In this document: piece by piece, positions 40,273 to 48,877 of the stretch | Layout: every line of letters starts with the position of its first letter | Position numbering within the stretch: the first letter of the stretch is position 1 | Assembly (NCBI RefSeq): GCF_000735365.1 | Contig: NZ_JMPL01000002.1 | Location: 62,001-126,000, forward strand | Reading direction: 5' to 3' | DNA length: 64,000 nucleotides | Origin: Kluyvera ascorbata ATCC 33433 | Lineage (GTDB): Bacteria > Pseudomonadota > Gammaproteobacteria > Enterobacterales > Enterobacteriaceae | Program-made: the position numbers and the translations under genes | The notes under the pieces: generated by a model | Database searches by the model: none | Seen by the model: only the letters and a program-made list of their open reading frames with translations | Told to the model about the DNA's origin: nothing

Positions 40273-41226
40273 TTATTCCTCGATATGGGCGCGAATGCGG
40301 TCGGCATAGGCCTGCATCCAGGCGTCGTCTACCGGCTGATAATGGGTTTTCTCTTTAACGCGCTCGGCGCGGAACACCGTCAGCGGCTGAGTGGCGGTGG
40401 CCACCACAAACGAGAAGGTTTTGATGTTGGTTGCCGCGCCGAACTCGCCTTTGCGGTTCATGCAAACCACGGAGAGATCCCCCGCACGGCCAAAGCGCGA
40501 CATCAGCTTATCTTCCAGTTCGTACACCACCGAATCCGCCGCCTGCTGCGGGGTCATACCCTGTTCCATCCGGCGGACGATTTCGTAGCTGGTGCAGCCT
40601 TTCATTAAATCTTCGCCCACGCCGGTGGCGGTAGCCGCGCCGATAAGGCTGTCGCAGTAGAAGCCGGAACCGATAATCGGTGAGTCGCCAATTCGTCCGC
40701 GTTTTTTCATAAACAGGCCGCTGGTGGAGGTGGCCACGCTCATCGATCCCTTTTTGTCGAGAGCGATAACGCCGACGGTGTCGTGACCGTCGTAGGGGCT
40801 TAGCCCTTTGTCCAGCGTCTCGCGGCAGCGTTTACGGTAGTGCTGCATCGCGCGTTCGGTGAGCATTTTTTTCTCGGCAAAGCCCTGGCTCAGCGCCCAT
40901 TCGCGCGCGCCCTGGCCGACCAGCAGCGAGTTGTAGCGCTGGCGACCCAGCGCCTGCGCCACTTTCACCGGGTTAGCGATGTCGACCAGATTACCCACCG
41001 CGCCAAAGGCCAGCGTATCGCCGTCCATCCAGGCGGCGTCCAGTTCTACCTCGCCGTTCTCGGTCGGTAGGCCGCCATAGCCTACCGATTTGTAGAACGG
41101 AAAATCTTCTACTGCGACCACGGCATCCACCACGGACGTTGATGCTGCACTGCCTGCTGCCAGCGCGGACGCCGACTCCTCTACGCCTTCCAGCGCCATA
41201 CGCCAGGTTGCAATAATTCCCCACAT
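40273..41226 (-). CDS. Glycosylasparaginase-type Ntn hydrolase (N4-(beta-N-acetylglucosaminyl)-L-asparaginase family)
   Basis: A 317-residue self-cleaving Ntn hydrolase. The nucleophile is Thr150 in YDGHDTVGVIAL; the His-Asp-Thr site, TSTSG and GRIGDSPIIGSGFYCD segments match glycosylasparaginases (human AGA, Flavobacterium enzyme) better than isoaspartyl peptidase IaaA, whose site lacks the His-Asp. Autocleavage before Thr150 would give alpha and beta chains. The bacterial AGA from Flavobacterium is secreted; this one starts with MWGIIATWRMALEGVEES and has no signal peptide, so it works in the cytoplasm. The operon with a PTS IIC and an aminopeptidase suggests it splits an imported asparagine-linked sugar into aspartate and sugar amine. 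The substrate is inferred. Confidence 0.85.
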   Translation of the reverse strand: MWGIIATWRMALEGVEESASALAAGSAASTSVVDAVVAVEDFPFYKSVGYGGLPTENGEVELDAAWMDGDTLAFGAVGNLVDIANPVKVAQALGRQRYNSLLVGQGAREWALSQGFAEKKMLTERAMQHYRKRCRETLDKGLSPYDGHDTVGVIALDKKGSMSVATSTSGLFMKKRGRIGDSPIIGSGFYCDSLIGAATATGVGEDLMKGCTSYEIVRRMEQGMTPQQAADSVVYELEDKLMSRFGRAGDLSVVCMNRKGEFGAATNIKTFSFVVATATQPLTVFRAERVKEKTHYQPVDDAWMQAYADRIRAHIEE

Positions 41227-41233
41227 CTTTTTG

Positions 41234-42550
41234 TTACTCCTGTTTTGCTAGCGTGCTGGATTCCTCAACGGTACTGATCTCCGCATTACGGTACTGCTTA
41301 TCGACGATGCGCATAAACGGCAGGTACAGCATCGCGCCAATCAGCAGGTTAATGATTTGCATCACGCTGCCGGAAATATGCCCGGTAACGATAAATCCGC
41401 TGATCACCGGCGGCAGCGTCCACGGGATAAACACCCCGGTGGTCACGGCGACGGCACCCACTTTCATCGCCAGATACTGGATAGTCACCAGCACCAGTGG
41501 CACCAGGTTGAACGGGATCAGCATGATGGGGTTCATAATCACCGGCAGGCCGAAAAGCACCGGTTCGTTGATGTTGAAGATGGATGCCCCCGCGCCCAGT
41601 CGCGCCACTTCGCGCATGTTTTTACTGCGTGCGAAAATCAGCATGGCGATGACCAGCGACAGCGTGGCCCCTGCGCCACCCATCCAGATCATGTCGAAAA
41701 ATTGTTCGGTAATAATGTGCGGCGGTGTGACGCCTGCCTGAATGGCTGCAATGTTGTCGGTCTGGTTTTCCATCCACAGCGGACGGATGATGCCGTTGAC
41801 CATCGAACCCGAGTTGATCCCCACAGACCACAGAATGGTGATGCTGAATACGGTCATCAGTGCGCCAAAATAGGAGGTGCCGAAATGGCGAACCGGGGTG
41901 GCGACGACGTCATAAATGAACTGATGAATGGTGCTGTAGTGGGTGTTCTCAAAGCCGATGCGAATCGCCAGCACCAGAATCATCACCACCAGTGCCGGAA
42001 TCAGCGCAGCGAAAGATTCCTGTACCGCAGGTGGTACCCCTTCCGGCATTTTGATGACCAGTTTTTTGCGCTTCAGCCAGCAGAACAGCTCGGTCCACAG
42101 CAGTGAGCCAATCATGGCGACGAACAGACCTTTGGTGCCAATCCATTCAACCGGCATCACGGTAATGCCGCCGTTTTCGGCAACCTTAATAAACGGCGTC
42201 AGGATCAGGAAGCAGACCAGCGCCAGAATGCCGCTGGAGATGCGGTCATCGCCGTAGTGCTCTGCGAGTCGGTAGGCGACAAGGAAGCTGATAAACAGCG
42301 ACATAGTAGAGAAGACCGCGTTAAACGGGATCTCGATAATGGCGCTCCAGCTTGCGCCGAAGGTGCTGGACATAAACTGCTGATAGCCCTGATTCGGGAA
42401 CGACGAGATAACCAACAGAATGGAGCCGACGATAATAAACGGCATAAAGGAAACATAGGCACCGCGGATGGCGCCAAGATGACGTTGCTGTGCGGTTTTC
42501 GCCGCAATCGGCATCAATTTCTCTTCTAAAAATCCCAGAACATTGTTCAT
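41234..42550 (-). CDS. PTS permease IIC, lactose/cellobiose (ChbC/CelB-like) family
   Basis: A 438-residue membrane protein with about ten hydrophobic segments. Family features include the N-terminal RHLGAIRGAYVSFMPFIIVGS, then DMIWMGGAGATLSLVIAML, and the substrate-region motif FNINEPVLFGLPVIMNPIML. This is the IIC domain only; no IIA or IIB gene is next to it, so it must borrow them from another lactose/cellobiose-type system (chb or similar) or act differently. It is first in a tight operon with the glycosylasparaginase (7-bp gap) and M17 peptidase. The divergent transposase-like DNA-binding gene begins 167 bp away. Confidence 0.88.
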   Translation of the reverse strand: MNNVLGFLEEKLMPIAAKTAQQRHLGAIRGAYVSFMPFIIVGSILLVISSFPNQGYQQFMSSTFGASWSAIIEIPFNAVFSTMSLFISFLVAYRLAEHYGDDRISSGILALVCFLILTPFIKVAENGGITVMPVEWIGTKGLFVAMIGSLLWTELFCWLKRKKLVIKMPEGVPPAVQESFAALIPALVVMILVLAIRIGFENTHYSTIHQFIYDVVATPVRHFGTSYFGALMTVFSITILWSVGINSGSMVNGIIRPLWMENQTDNIAAIQAGVTPPHIITEQFFDMIWMGGAGATLSLVIAMLIFARSKNMREVARLGAGASIFNINEPVLFGLPVIMNPIMLIPFNLVPLVLVTIQYLAMKVGAVAVTTGVFIPWTLPPVISGFIVTGHISGSVMQIINLLIGAMLYLPFMRIVDKQYRNAEISTVEESSTLAKQE

Positions 42551-42717
42551 TGTGAACTCCGTATAAGATTAACGGACATTGTGTGTGTTATGTAATAGAA
42601 AACGACGAAAGGGATTATGGGAGAAAGCCTGGCCCGGAAAGGTGAAACGGGTCACAATGCACCGACTTGATTCATATAAATCTCATATGATTAGTTATAA
42701 ACACCTTAAGGAAAGCC

Positions 42718-43575
42718 ATGGAAATTAAGCTGCATGCTAACGCGACAACGACACCGCGTATTCGTAAATACCTCCAGGAATCGGATAAAAGTGACCGTGA
42801 ACTGGCGCTGGAACTGGGTATTTCCGTGACGACAGTACGGCGCTGGCGTAAGCGTGAGCAGACGGCGGATAAAAGCACGACGCCTGTGGTGATACACAAA
42901 GCGATGAGACAAGAGCAGATTGTGTTGATTAACGCGCTGCGCGAAATCCTCCGCGCGCCGTTAGACGATCTGCTGTTTATGGTGCAGGAAGGGCTAGGCA
43001 TTCCGCTGTCCCGCGCGACGCTCAGCCGTTACCTGACGCCGTCTTATCCGAAAAATGGTGAGGCCATACTGCAAGGTAAGAAGGCGCTTAAAGCGGGCAT
43101 TCAGCCACAAACGCTGACGTTGCATTACCGCTTTTTGTCGCTGCATATGGACGATGACGGTGACCATCACCTGCTGTGGGCGCAGGAGCCCTTAAGCGGC
43201 TGGTGTGCGGCGCGAATCTACTCGGGTATGTCATCGCCGCTGGTTATCCACTGGCTGGATGCGGTGCTGGAACAGTTTCCGGGTGATATCCAATCTGTTG
43301 AGATTAAAAGTGATGAGTGGTTAAGCGAAACGTATATTACCGCGCTAAGTCAGCATCTGGCCGAGCGCGAGATAAACGTCAGCGTAACGACGACGGAACG
43401 GAAGCATCAGGCGGTGGCGGTCACCGTACCGCTGGTGACGATTATCCCCGCGCTGCGTGCTTGTACGCCAGACGAACTCATCATGAAGCTGTGTGCGTTA
43501 TTTAACGGCGGAAAGGAACAGAAAAAACTGGGGAATATGACGCCGCAGGCTTTTCTGGAAGCGCTGCGGCTTTAG
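42718..43575 (+). CDS. Transposase-derived DNA-binding protein (IS481-like), probably domesticated
   Basis: A 285-residue protein. The first ~110 residues resemble the N-terminus of IS481-type transposases: KLHANATTTPRIRKYLQES, an HTH (DRELALELGISVTTVRRWRK) and the following PLDDLLFMVQEG and LSRATLSRYL segments. The rest fits a shortened integrase-core fold, but the catalytic pattern is broken. The first Asp (HVDVKYL in active relatives) appears as LTLHYRFL. The second may remain (IKSDEWL). The terminal Glu segment (TNGMVERFN) is missing. It sits divergent from the PTS operon, with an AAGGAAA ribosome site and no inverted repeats that I could identify at its ends. A regulator role is inferred. 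Confidence 0.65.
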   Translation: MEIKLHANATTTPRIRKYLQESDKSDRELALELGISVTTVRRWRKREQTADKSTTPVVIHKAMRQEQIVLINALREILRAPLDDLLFMVQEGLGIPLSRATLSRYLTPSYPKNGEAILQGKKALKAGIQPQTLTLHYRFLSLHMDDDGDHHLLWAQEPLSGWCAARIYSGMSSPLVIHWLDAVLEQFPGDIQSVEIKSDEWLSETYITALSQHLAEREINVSVTTTERKHQAVAVTVPLVTIIPALRACTPDELIMKLCALFNGGKEQKKLGNMTPQAFLEALRL

Positions 43576-43581
43576 GGGGAA

Positions 43582-43941
43582 TCAGCGGACGATTTCCAGG
43601 ACCTGCTCCGGTGGGCGGCCAATGCGTGCCTGCCCGTTGTGGACCACGATAGGGCGCTCAATCAGCTTCGGGTTCTCTACCATCGCCTGAATAAGCTGTT
43701 TTTCGCTGAGCTGGCTATCGGCAAGGTTCAGCGACTTGTAGAGATCTTCTTTCTGGCGCATCAGTTCGCGTGCGCTGCCAAGCCCCAGCATCTTGATCAG
43801 CTTGCCGATCGTGTCGGCATCCGGTGGCGTGTCGAGGTAAAGCACGACCTCAGGGTCGATACCGTTATCCTTCAGCAGGCTTAAGGTCTCGCGGCTCTTT
43901 GAGCAGCGCGGGTTGTGATAAATCGTGACCGAATCCGTCAT
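43582..43941 (-). CDS. yfgD: YfgD, ArsC-like protein
   Basis: A 119-residue thioredoxin-fold protein of the ArsC/arsenate-reductase family, with the CxxS-type site in IYHNPRCSKSRETLSLLK and the basic residues of the family (IERPIVV). It matches E. coli YfgD in length and sequence. True arsenate reduction has not been shown for YfgD, so the reaction is uncertain. It is 11 bp downstream of bepA and co-directional, as in E. coli. The adjacent transposase-like gene converges on it with a 6-bp gap. Confidence 0.92.
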   Translation of the reverse strand: MTDSVTIYHNPRCSKSRETLSLLKDNGIDPEVVLYLDTPPDADTIGKLIKMLGLGSARELMRQKEDLYKSLNLADSQLSEKQLIQAMVENPKLIERPIVVHNGQARIGRPPEQVLEIVR

Positions 43942-43952
43942 CGTCTCTCCTA

Positions 43953-45416
43953 TTACATTTTCTGATAAGGGCGGAAGCGTTCCTGCAGCTGACGCAGCTG
44001 ATCGATACGGGCATCGTAACGAGCCTGCTGCAGGCTGCGCAATTTCACCTGCGCGCTGGCCGCGCTGAGCATGGAAATTGCCTGGTCGAGCCTTCCCACC
44101 AACGCCATATTCTCGGCGCGAGCGGCCAGCTCCTGGTCTCGGTTACCCAGTGCGGCTTCCGCCTGGGCGAGCAAATCCCAGCCGTTGGTGTCGTCTTTAT
44201 TGTTAAAGGTGTAGCGATTAAGAATGGTTGCCGCTTCCGCTGGCTGCCCGCCTTCAAGCAGGGCGTTCGCCAGGTTGAGCTGTAGTACCGGGTTCGTGCG
44301 CAGTTCACGGGCATTCTTCAGACGAGTAATGGCCTCGTTGGTTTTCTTCTGCCCGAGATCGATATCCGTTGCCAGGTCAAGATACCAGGCGTTTTGCGGG
44401 TCGGCACTCAGCAACGGCTGAAGCTGTTTGCTTGCTTCGGCGTAGTTCTTGGCTTCCATTGCCAGCAGCGCACGTCCGTACTGGGCGGCATGCTGTTCAC
44501 GAATATTGCCCTTCGACCAGCCGTCAAGCAGGTCGCTGCCGAGCTGGTTTTGCCCGGAGTTGTACATGCCCAGCGTACGTGCTTTAGCAAAGTAGAAATC
44601 CGCGGAAGATTGCACGACCACCGGGCGCATCTGGTTCGCGCGGTTACGCGCATCGGCCAGACGGCTTTCCGGCAGGGGGTGAGTCAGCAGCATTTCCGGT
44701 GGTCGCGATGAGTAACGCGACTGGTCGAGCAGCTTTTCCATAAAGGCCGGCATGGCCTGTGGGTCGAAGCCTGAACGTTGCAGTACCTGAATACCAATAC
44801 GGTCAGCTTCTTCTTCATTCTGTCGGGTAAAGCTGATGATGCCCTGTTGGGTGCCCGCCAGCGTACCGCTTAATGCGGCCATACCCGCCTGTGGGCTGGC
44901 CATAGCCAGCAGAATTGAGCCGAGCGCGCCGACCCAGGTCAGCGGAGCGTTACGCTTTTGGTCTTCCATTGCGCGCGCAAGGTGGCGCTGCGTCACGTGA
45001 GAGATTTCGTGCGCCATAACCGAAGCCAGCTGGCTCTCGGTGTCAGAATAGCGGAACAACGCCGAGTGCAGCACCACGTTACCGCCGAAGAAGGCGAAGG
45101 CGTTGATATCGTCGTTATTAATCAGATAAAAGTGGAACGGTGTCCGCACGGAAAACGCGTGCGAGACCAGACGCATGCCGAGTGAGTTGATGTACTGGAC
45201 CAACAGCGGGTCGTTAATCAGCGGCGCGCTTCCGCGCAGCTGGCGTACGTAATAATCCCCCATCTGCATCTCCTGACCAATGGAGAGCGTGCTTCCTGCG
45301 GAGGTGCCCATATCCGGGAGGTTGTCCGCAGAATCTGCAAAGGCGGGAGCAATTTGCCCGAGCGCAAGCGTTGCAATAAGGGATGCCAACAGCGTTTTTT
45401 TCAACTGCCTGAACAT
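43953..45416 (-). CDS. bepA: Beta-barrel assembly-enhancing protease BepA
   Basis: Periplasmic M48 metalloprotease that assists or degrades LptD and other BAM substrates. The 487-residue precursor has a signal peptide ([20 protein letters not shown]... cleaved after AFA, residue 27). The zinc site is HEISH in [16 protein letters not shown] with a downstream Glu ([10 protein letters not shown]). The C-terminal TPR domain (about 310-487) follows. The ATG at 45416 gives the E. coli N-terminus; a 58-residue longer in-frame start has no signal-peptide logic and is rejected. The order bepA-yfgD is conserved. Confidence 0.96.
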   Translation of the reverse strand: MFRQLKKTLLASLIATLALGQIAPAFADSADNLPDMGTSAGSTLSIGQEMQMGDYYVRQLRGSAPLINDPLLVQYINSLGMRLVSHAFSVRTPFHFYLINNDDINAFAFFGGNVVLHSALFRYSDTESQLASVMAHEISHVTQRHLARAMEDQKRNAPLTWVGALGSILLAMASPQAGMAALSGTLAGTQQGIISFTRQNEEEADRIGIQVLQRSGFDPQAMPAFMEKLLDQSRYSSRPPEMLLTHPLPESRLADARNRANQMRPVVVQSSADFYFAKARTLGMYNSGQNQLGSDLLDGWSKGNIREQHAAQYGRALLAMEAKNYAEASKQLQPLLSADPQNAWYLDLATDIDLGQKKTNEAITRLKNARELRTNPVLQLNLANALLEGGQPAEAATILNRYTFNNKDDTNGWDLLAQAEAALGNRDQELAARAENMALVGRLDQAISMLSAASAQVKLRSLQQARYDARIDQLRQLQERFRPYQKM

Positions 45417-45632
45417 AACCTCTGTCCTGTAATGTGGGGATGTGCCTGTTTTGACCAACAGCCTAATGTTACGTTCCATTATGTGCTGCTCTGGGAGTGT
45501 ATCTATCTGCTCACGGGTTGAAAATGATAATCGCGTGATTGTTGGGATAAATATAAAAAGCGGAGTCTTTTTTGTGACACTTCGATACAATTCATCTTCT
45601 GTGTGAAAGCAACACGTTCAGGGAATCGATTT

Positions 45633-46706
45633 ATGCTCGAGATGTTGATGCAGTGGTACCGCCGCCGATTTAGTGACCCGGAGGCGATCGCGCTGCTGGT
45701 TATTCTGGTGGCAGGTTTTTGCATTTTGTTCTTCTTCAGCGGCCTGTTGGCGCCGCTGCTGGTTGCGCTAGTGCTGGCCTACCTGCTGGAGTGGCCGACC
45801 GTCCGTCTGGAGCGGCTGGGCTGGTCTCGTACCTGGGCTACTACCGCGGTGATGGTGCTGTTTATCGGCATTCTGCTGCTGATGGCCTTTGTGGTAATGC
45901 CGATTGCCTGGCAGCAGGGGATTAACCTTATCCACGATATGCCCGGCATGCTGAATAAACTCTCCGATTTTGCCGCCACGCTGCCGCGTCGTTACCCTGC
46001 ATTGATGGATGCGGGCATTATTGATGCGATGGCTGAAAACATGCGTACGCGCATGCTGACGCTGGGCGATTCGGTGGTCAAATATTCCGTCGCTTCGCTG
46101 GTCGGGCTGCTGACGCTCGCGGTCTATCTGGTGCTGGTGCCGCTGATGGTCTTCTTCCTGGTGAAGGATAAAGAGCAAATGCTGAACGCCGTGCGCCGCG
46201 TGCTGCCGCGCAACCGGGGCCTGGCGGGGCAGGTGTGGAAAGAGATGAATCAGCAGATTACCAACTATATACGCGGTAAGGTGCTGGAGATGATCGTCGT
46301 TGGGGTTGCTACGTGGCTTGGCTTCCTGATGTTTGGTCTTAACTACTCGCTGCTGCTTGCCGTGCTGGTTGGGCTGTCGGTACTTATTCCTTATATCGGC
46401 GCATTTGTGGTTACCATTCCGGTGGTCTGCGTGGCGCTGTTCCAGTTTGGCCTGGGCACCGAGTTCTGGAGCCTGTTCGCGGTCTATTTGATTATTCAGG
46501 GGCTGGACGGAAACCTGCTGGTACCGGTGCTGTTCTCCGAAGCCGTGAACCTTCACCCGCTGGTGATTATTCTCTCGGTAGTGATTTTCGGCGGGCTGTG
46601 GGGCTTCTGGGGGGTGTTCTTTGCGATTCCGCTGGCCACGCTGATTAAAGCGGTGGTGCACGCTTGGCCAGATGGGCTGGTGACGGAAGAAGATGTGTCG
46701 AATTGA
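45633..46706 (+). CDS. perM: AI-2E-family transporter-like protein PerM (YfgO)
   Basis: A 357-residue inner-membrane protein of the AI-2 exporter-like (AI-2E) family with about 8 hydrophobic segments. The first is LLVILVAGFCILFFFSGLLA and a late one AVYLIIQGLDGNLLVPVLF. It is nearly identical in large blocks to E. coli PerM (a putative permease; function not settled). The ATG at 45633 (MLEMLMQWYRRRFSDPE) is chosen over 45603. It is divergent from bepA. In E. coli the hyf operon separates perM and bcp; here the two converge within about 80 bp. Confidence 0.9.
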   Translation: MLEMLMQWYRRRFSDPEAIALLVILVAGFCILFFFSGLLAPLLVALVLAYLLEWPTVRLERLGWSRTWATTAVMVLFIGILLLMAFVVMPIAWQQGINLIHDMPGMLNKLSDFAATLPRRYPALMDAGIIDAMAENMRTRMLTLGDSVVKYSVASLVGLLTLAVYLVLVPLMVFFLVKDKEQMLNAVRRVLPRNRGLAGQVWKEMNQQITNYIRGKVLEMIVVGVATWLGFLMFGLNYSLLLAVLVGLSVLIPYIGAFVVTIPVVCVALFQFGLGTEFWSLFAVYLIIQGLDGNLLVPVLFSEAVNLHPLVIILSVVIFGGLWGFWGVFFAIPLATLIKAVVHAWPDGLVTEEDVSN

Positions 46707-46709
46707 CGT

Positions 46710-46778
46710 GTAGCCCGGGCGAGACGTTTACGCCGACCCCGGGGAAATCCCGGCGTCGCTGCGCTCGGCCGGGCTACG
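46710..46778. repeat. REP pair between perM and bcp
   Basis: GTAGCCCGGGCGAGACG ... GACCCCGGGG and CCCGGCGTCGC ... GGCCGGGCTAC form inverted REP units of the TAGCCCGG sub-type in the convergent gap. The sub-type is the same as at 31380-31452 and 38745-38810. Confidence 0.75.
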
Positions 46779-46786
46779 TTATTGGC

Positions 46787-47256
46787 TTAAGAATTTGCCT
46801 GCAGCCAGCCCAGCACGATGTCGTGGTGGTTGGTGGTCTTGAAGTCGTCAAAGACGTGCTCGACTTTACCATCTGCGTCAATCAGGAAGCTGGTACGGTG
46901 AATGCCGTCATAGGTTTTGCCCAAAAGGTTTTTTCACCCCAGATGCCAAACTGCTCGCAAACCTGGTGATCTTCATCGGAGAGCAGCGTGAAGTTCAGCA
47001 GCTCTTTTTCGGCAAAGCGGGAGAGCTTTTCAGGCTTATCGGTGCTGATGCCCAGCACTTCAACGCCCACTTTTTTCAGCTCATCCATATTGTCGCGAAG
47101 GCCGCAGGCCTGCACGGTGCAGCCAGGGGTCATTGCTTTCGGGTAGAAATAGACCAGAACACGTTGTCCCTGGAAGTCGGTTAAATTTACCTGCTCGCCG
47201 TCTTGATCGGGCAAACTAAATTTCGGTGCGATATCACCGGCTTTCAGTGGGTTCAT
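46787..47256 (-). pseudogene. bcp: bcp thioredoxin-dependent peroxiredoxin, disrupted by a one-base frameshift
   Basis: Bcp is a thiol peroxidase that reduces hydroperoxides through a peroxidatic Cys. Residues 1-111 are near-identical to E. coli Bcp, with the TPGCTVQACG site (Cys46/Cys51 counting the Met). After EKTF the frame shifts: 13 unrelated residues (WAKPMTAFTVPAS) and a stop at 46882. Adding one base near 46922-46924 (CCCAAAAGG read as CCCATAAAGG) restores MGKTYDGIH and continues to LQANS-stop at 46787, giving exactly the E. coli length of 156 codons plus stop. So the loss is one T on the plus strand. It is either a true pseudogene or a sequencing error in an A-run. gcvR overlaps its start codon by one base. 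Confidence 0.85.
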
Positions 47257-47828
47257 TACTCAGCTCCATCCTGTTCGTCATGCTGTGAATAATTGATCAC
47301 GTTTATACTGCCTTGTGCATTGAGTTCTGTACATAGGGCTTTGAACGCTTGCTCAATATTTGATGCATTTTTCGTAGCGGGACTGTGGGCCGTAATCTGG
47401 ATGAACAGCTGTGCGACGCCTTCGTTATCGCCCGGCTGCGTGCGTGACACCAGCTCGGCAATGTTCATCTCCCAGCTATCAAACAGCGCGGTAAAGCGCT
47501 CAATAATATGCGGCGAATCAGGCACCTCGACCTGCACCCAGACCGTTGCCGGCATCGCCGGACGTGGACGCGCGGTGGTACGTTTCATCACGATAAGCAG
47601 ATCCAGCTCTGCGCCTTTTAGCGGCAGGGTGGACTCAATCAGCGTAATCGCATTCCAGGAACCGGAAAGCAGCATAATAAAAGTGAACTCATCCCCCAGC
47701 ATGGCCAAGCGACTGTCTTCGATATTACAGCCGCAGCTGCTCACGTGACGGGTAATCGTATTGACGATGCCAGGGCGATCCGCGCCCAGGGCTGTAATGA
47801 CCAGATAGTGTTGTAATGAGGCTGTCAA
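47256..47828 (-). CDS. gcvR: Glycine cleavage system transcriptional repressor GcvR
   Basis: Accessory repressor that binds GcvA and blocks activation of the gcvTHP operon when glycine is low. The 190-residue protein has two ACT domains (LVITALGADRPGIVNTITRHV, shown in part, and VWVQVEVPDSPHIIERFTALFD). There is no DNA-binding domain, as expected, because it works through GcvA. The stop codon overlaps the bcp start (TAATG), so both are co-transcribed. Confidence 0.95.
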   Translation of the reverse strand: MTASLQHYLVITALGADRPGIVNTITRHVSSCGCNIEDSRLAMLGDEFTFIMLLSGSWNAITLIESTLPLKGAELDLLIVMKRTTARPRPAMPATVWVQVEVPDSPHIIERFTALFDSWEMNIAELVSRTQPGDNEGVAQLFIQITAHSPATKNASNIEQAFKALCTELNAQGSINVINYSQHDEQDGAE

Positions 47829-47982
47829 ACCTGTTCTTCCTTTAAAAAGGTGCGGTATTCCTTAGGAAAGCATAAAAAAAACCGGCATACAACATTCTGA
47901 AGGGCTTCAGTCTCTTGCTTTTATTACAAGACCAAACGTACCATTGAGATTCATGTCCGCACGTCAGCACAGAGGATGGCCC

Positions 47983-48861
47983 ATGTTCACGGGAAGTATT
48001 GTAGCGCTTGTCACGCCGATGGATGAAAAAGGTAATGTCGACCGTTCAAGCCTGAAAAAACTGATTGATTACCATGTCGCCAGCGGAACCTCGGCGATTG
48101 TCTCGGTAGGGACTACCGGCGAATCAGCAACGCTCAGCCACGAAGAGCATGGCGATGTCGTGATGACCACGCTGGAGCTGGCCGACGGCCGCATTCCGGT
48201 TATCGCGGGTACGGGGGCAAATGCAACCGCAGAGGCGATCAGCCTGACCCAGCGTTTTAATAATAGCGGCGTGGTAGGTTGTCTTACCGTTACCCCGTAT
48301 TATAACCGTCCGACCCAGGAAGGTTTGTTCCAGCACTTCAAAACGATCGCTGAGCATACTGACCTGCCGCAAATTCTGTATAATGTGCCGTCCCGTACCG
48401 GTTGCGATATGCTGCCGGAAACCGTAGGTCGCCTGGCGAAGATTAAAAATATTATCGCGATTAAGGAAGCCACGGGGAACTTAAGCCGTGTTCATCAGAT
48501 CAAAGAGCTGGTTTCAGATGACTTCATCCTGCTGAGCGGTGATGATGCAACGGGTCTGGACTTCATGCAGCTCGGCGGTCAGGGCGTTATTTCAGTGACG
48601 GCGAACGTTGCGGCGCGTGATATGGCGGAAATGTGCAAACTGGCAGCTGATGGCCAGTTTGATAAAGCGCGTATCATTAACCAGCGTCTGATGCCGCTGC
48701 ACAATAAATTATTTGTCGAACCCAATCCGATCCCAGTGAAATGGGCATGTAAGGAATTGGGACTTGTGGCGACCGACACCATGCGTTTGCCGATGACACC
48801 TATCACCGACCACGGTCGTGATGTTGTGGCATCTGCATTGAAGCATGCCGGTTTGCTGTAA
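47983..48861 (+). CDS. dapA: 4-hydroxy-tetrahydrodipicolinate synthase DapA
   Basis: Condenses pyruvate and aspartate semialdehyde, the first step of the lysine/diaminopimelate branch. The 292-residue TIM-barrel enzyme has the Schiff-base Lys (about 161, IAIKEATGN), the catalytic Tyr (YNVPSRTG, about 133) and the GTTGESATL phosphate-loop-like segment. The ATG at 47983 follows AGAGGATGG and gives the E. coli N-terminus [19 protein letters not shown]; an upstream TTG in the same frame is rejected. bamC begins 16 bp downstream. Confidence 0.98.
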   Translation: MFTGSIVALVTPMDEKGNVDRSSLKKLIDYHVASGTSAIVSVGTTGESATLSHEEHGDVVMTTLELADGRIPVIAGTGANATAEAISLTQRFNNSGVVGCLTVTPYYNRPTQEGLFQHFKTIAEHTDLPQILYNVPSRTGCDMLPETVGRLAKIKNIIAIKEATGNLSRVHQIKELVSDDFILLSGDDATGLDFMQLGGQGVISVTANVAARDMAEMCKLAADGQFDKARIINQRLMPLHNKLFVEPNPIPVKWACKELGLVATDTMRLPMTPITDHGRDVVASALKHAGLL

Positions 48862-48877
48862 AGTTTAGGGAGATTTG

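Noticed and set aside
41357-42106. 249-codon open frame antisense to the PTS IIC gene
   Set aside because: Same kind of shadow, with no domain and no ribosome site.
42551-42717. Terminal inverted repeats of an insertion sequence next to the transposase-like gene
   Set aside because: I looked for matching repeats on both sides of 42718-43575 and found none; the gene is not part of an intact IS.
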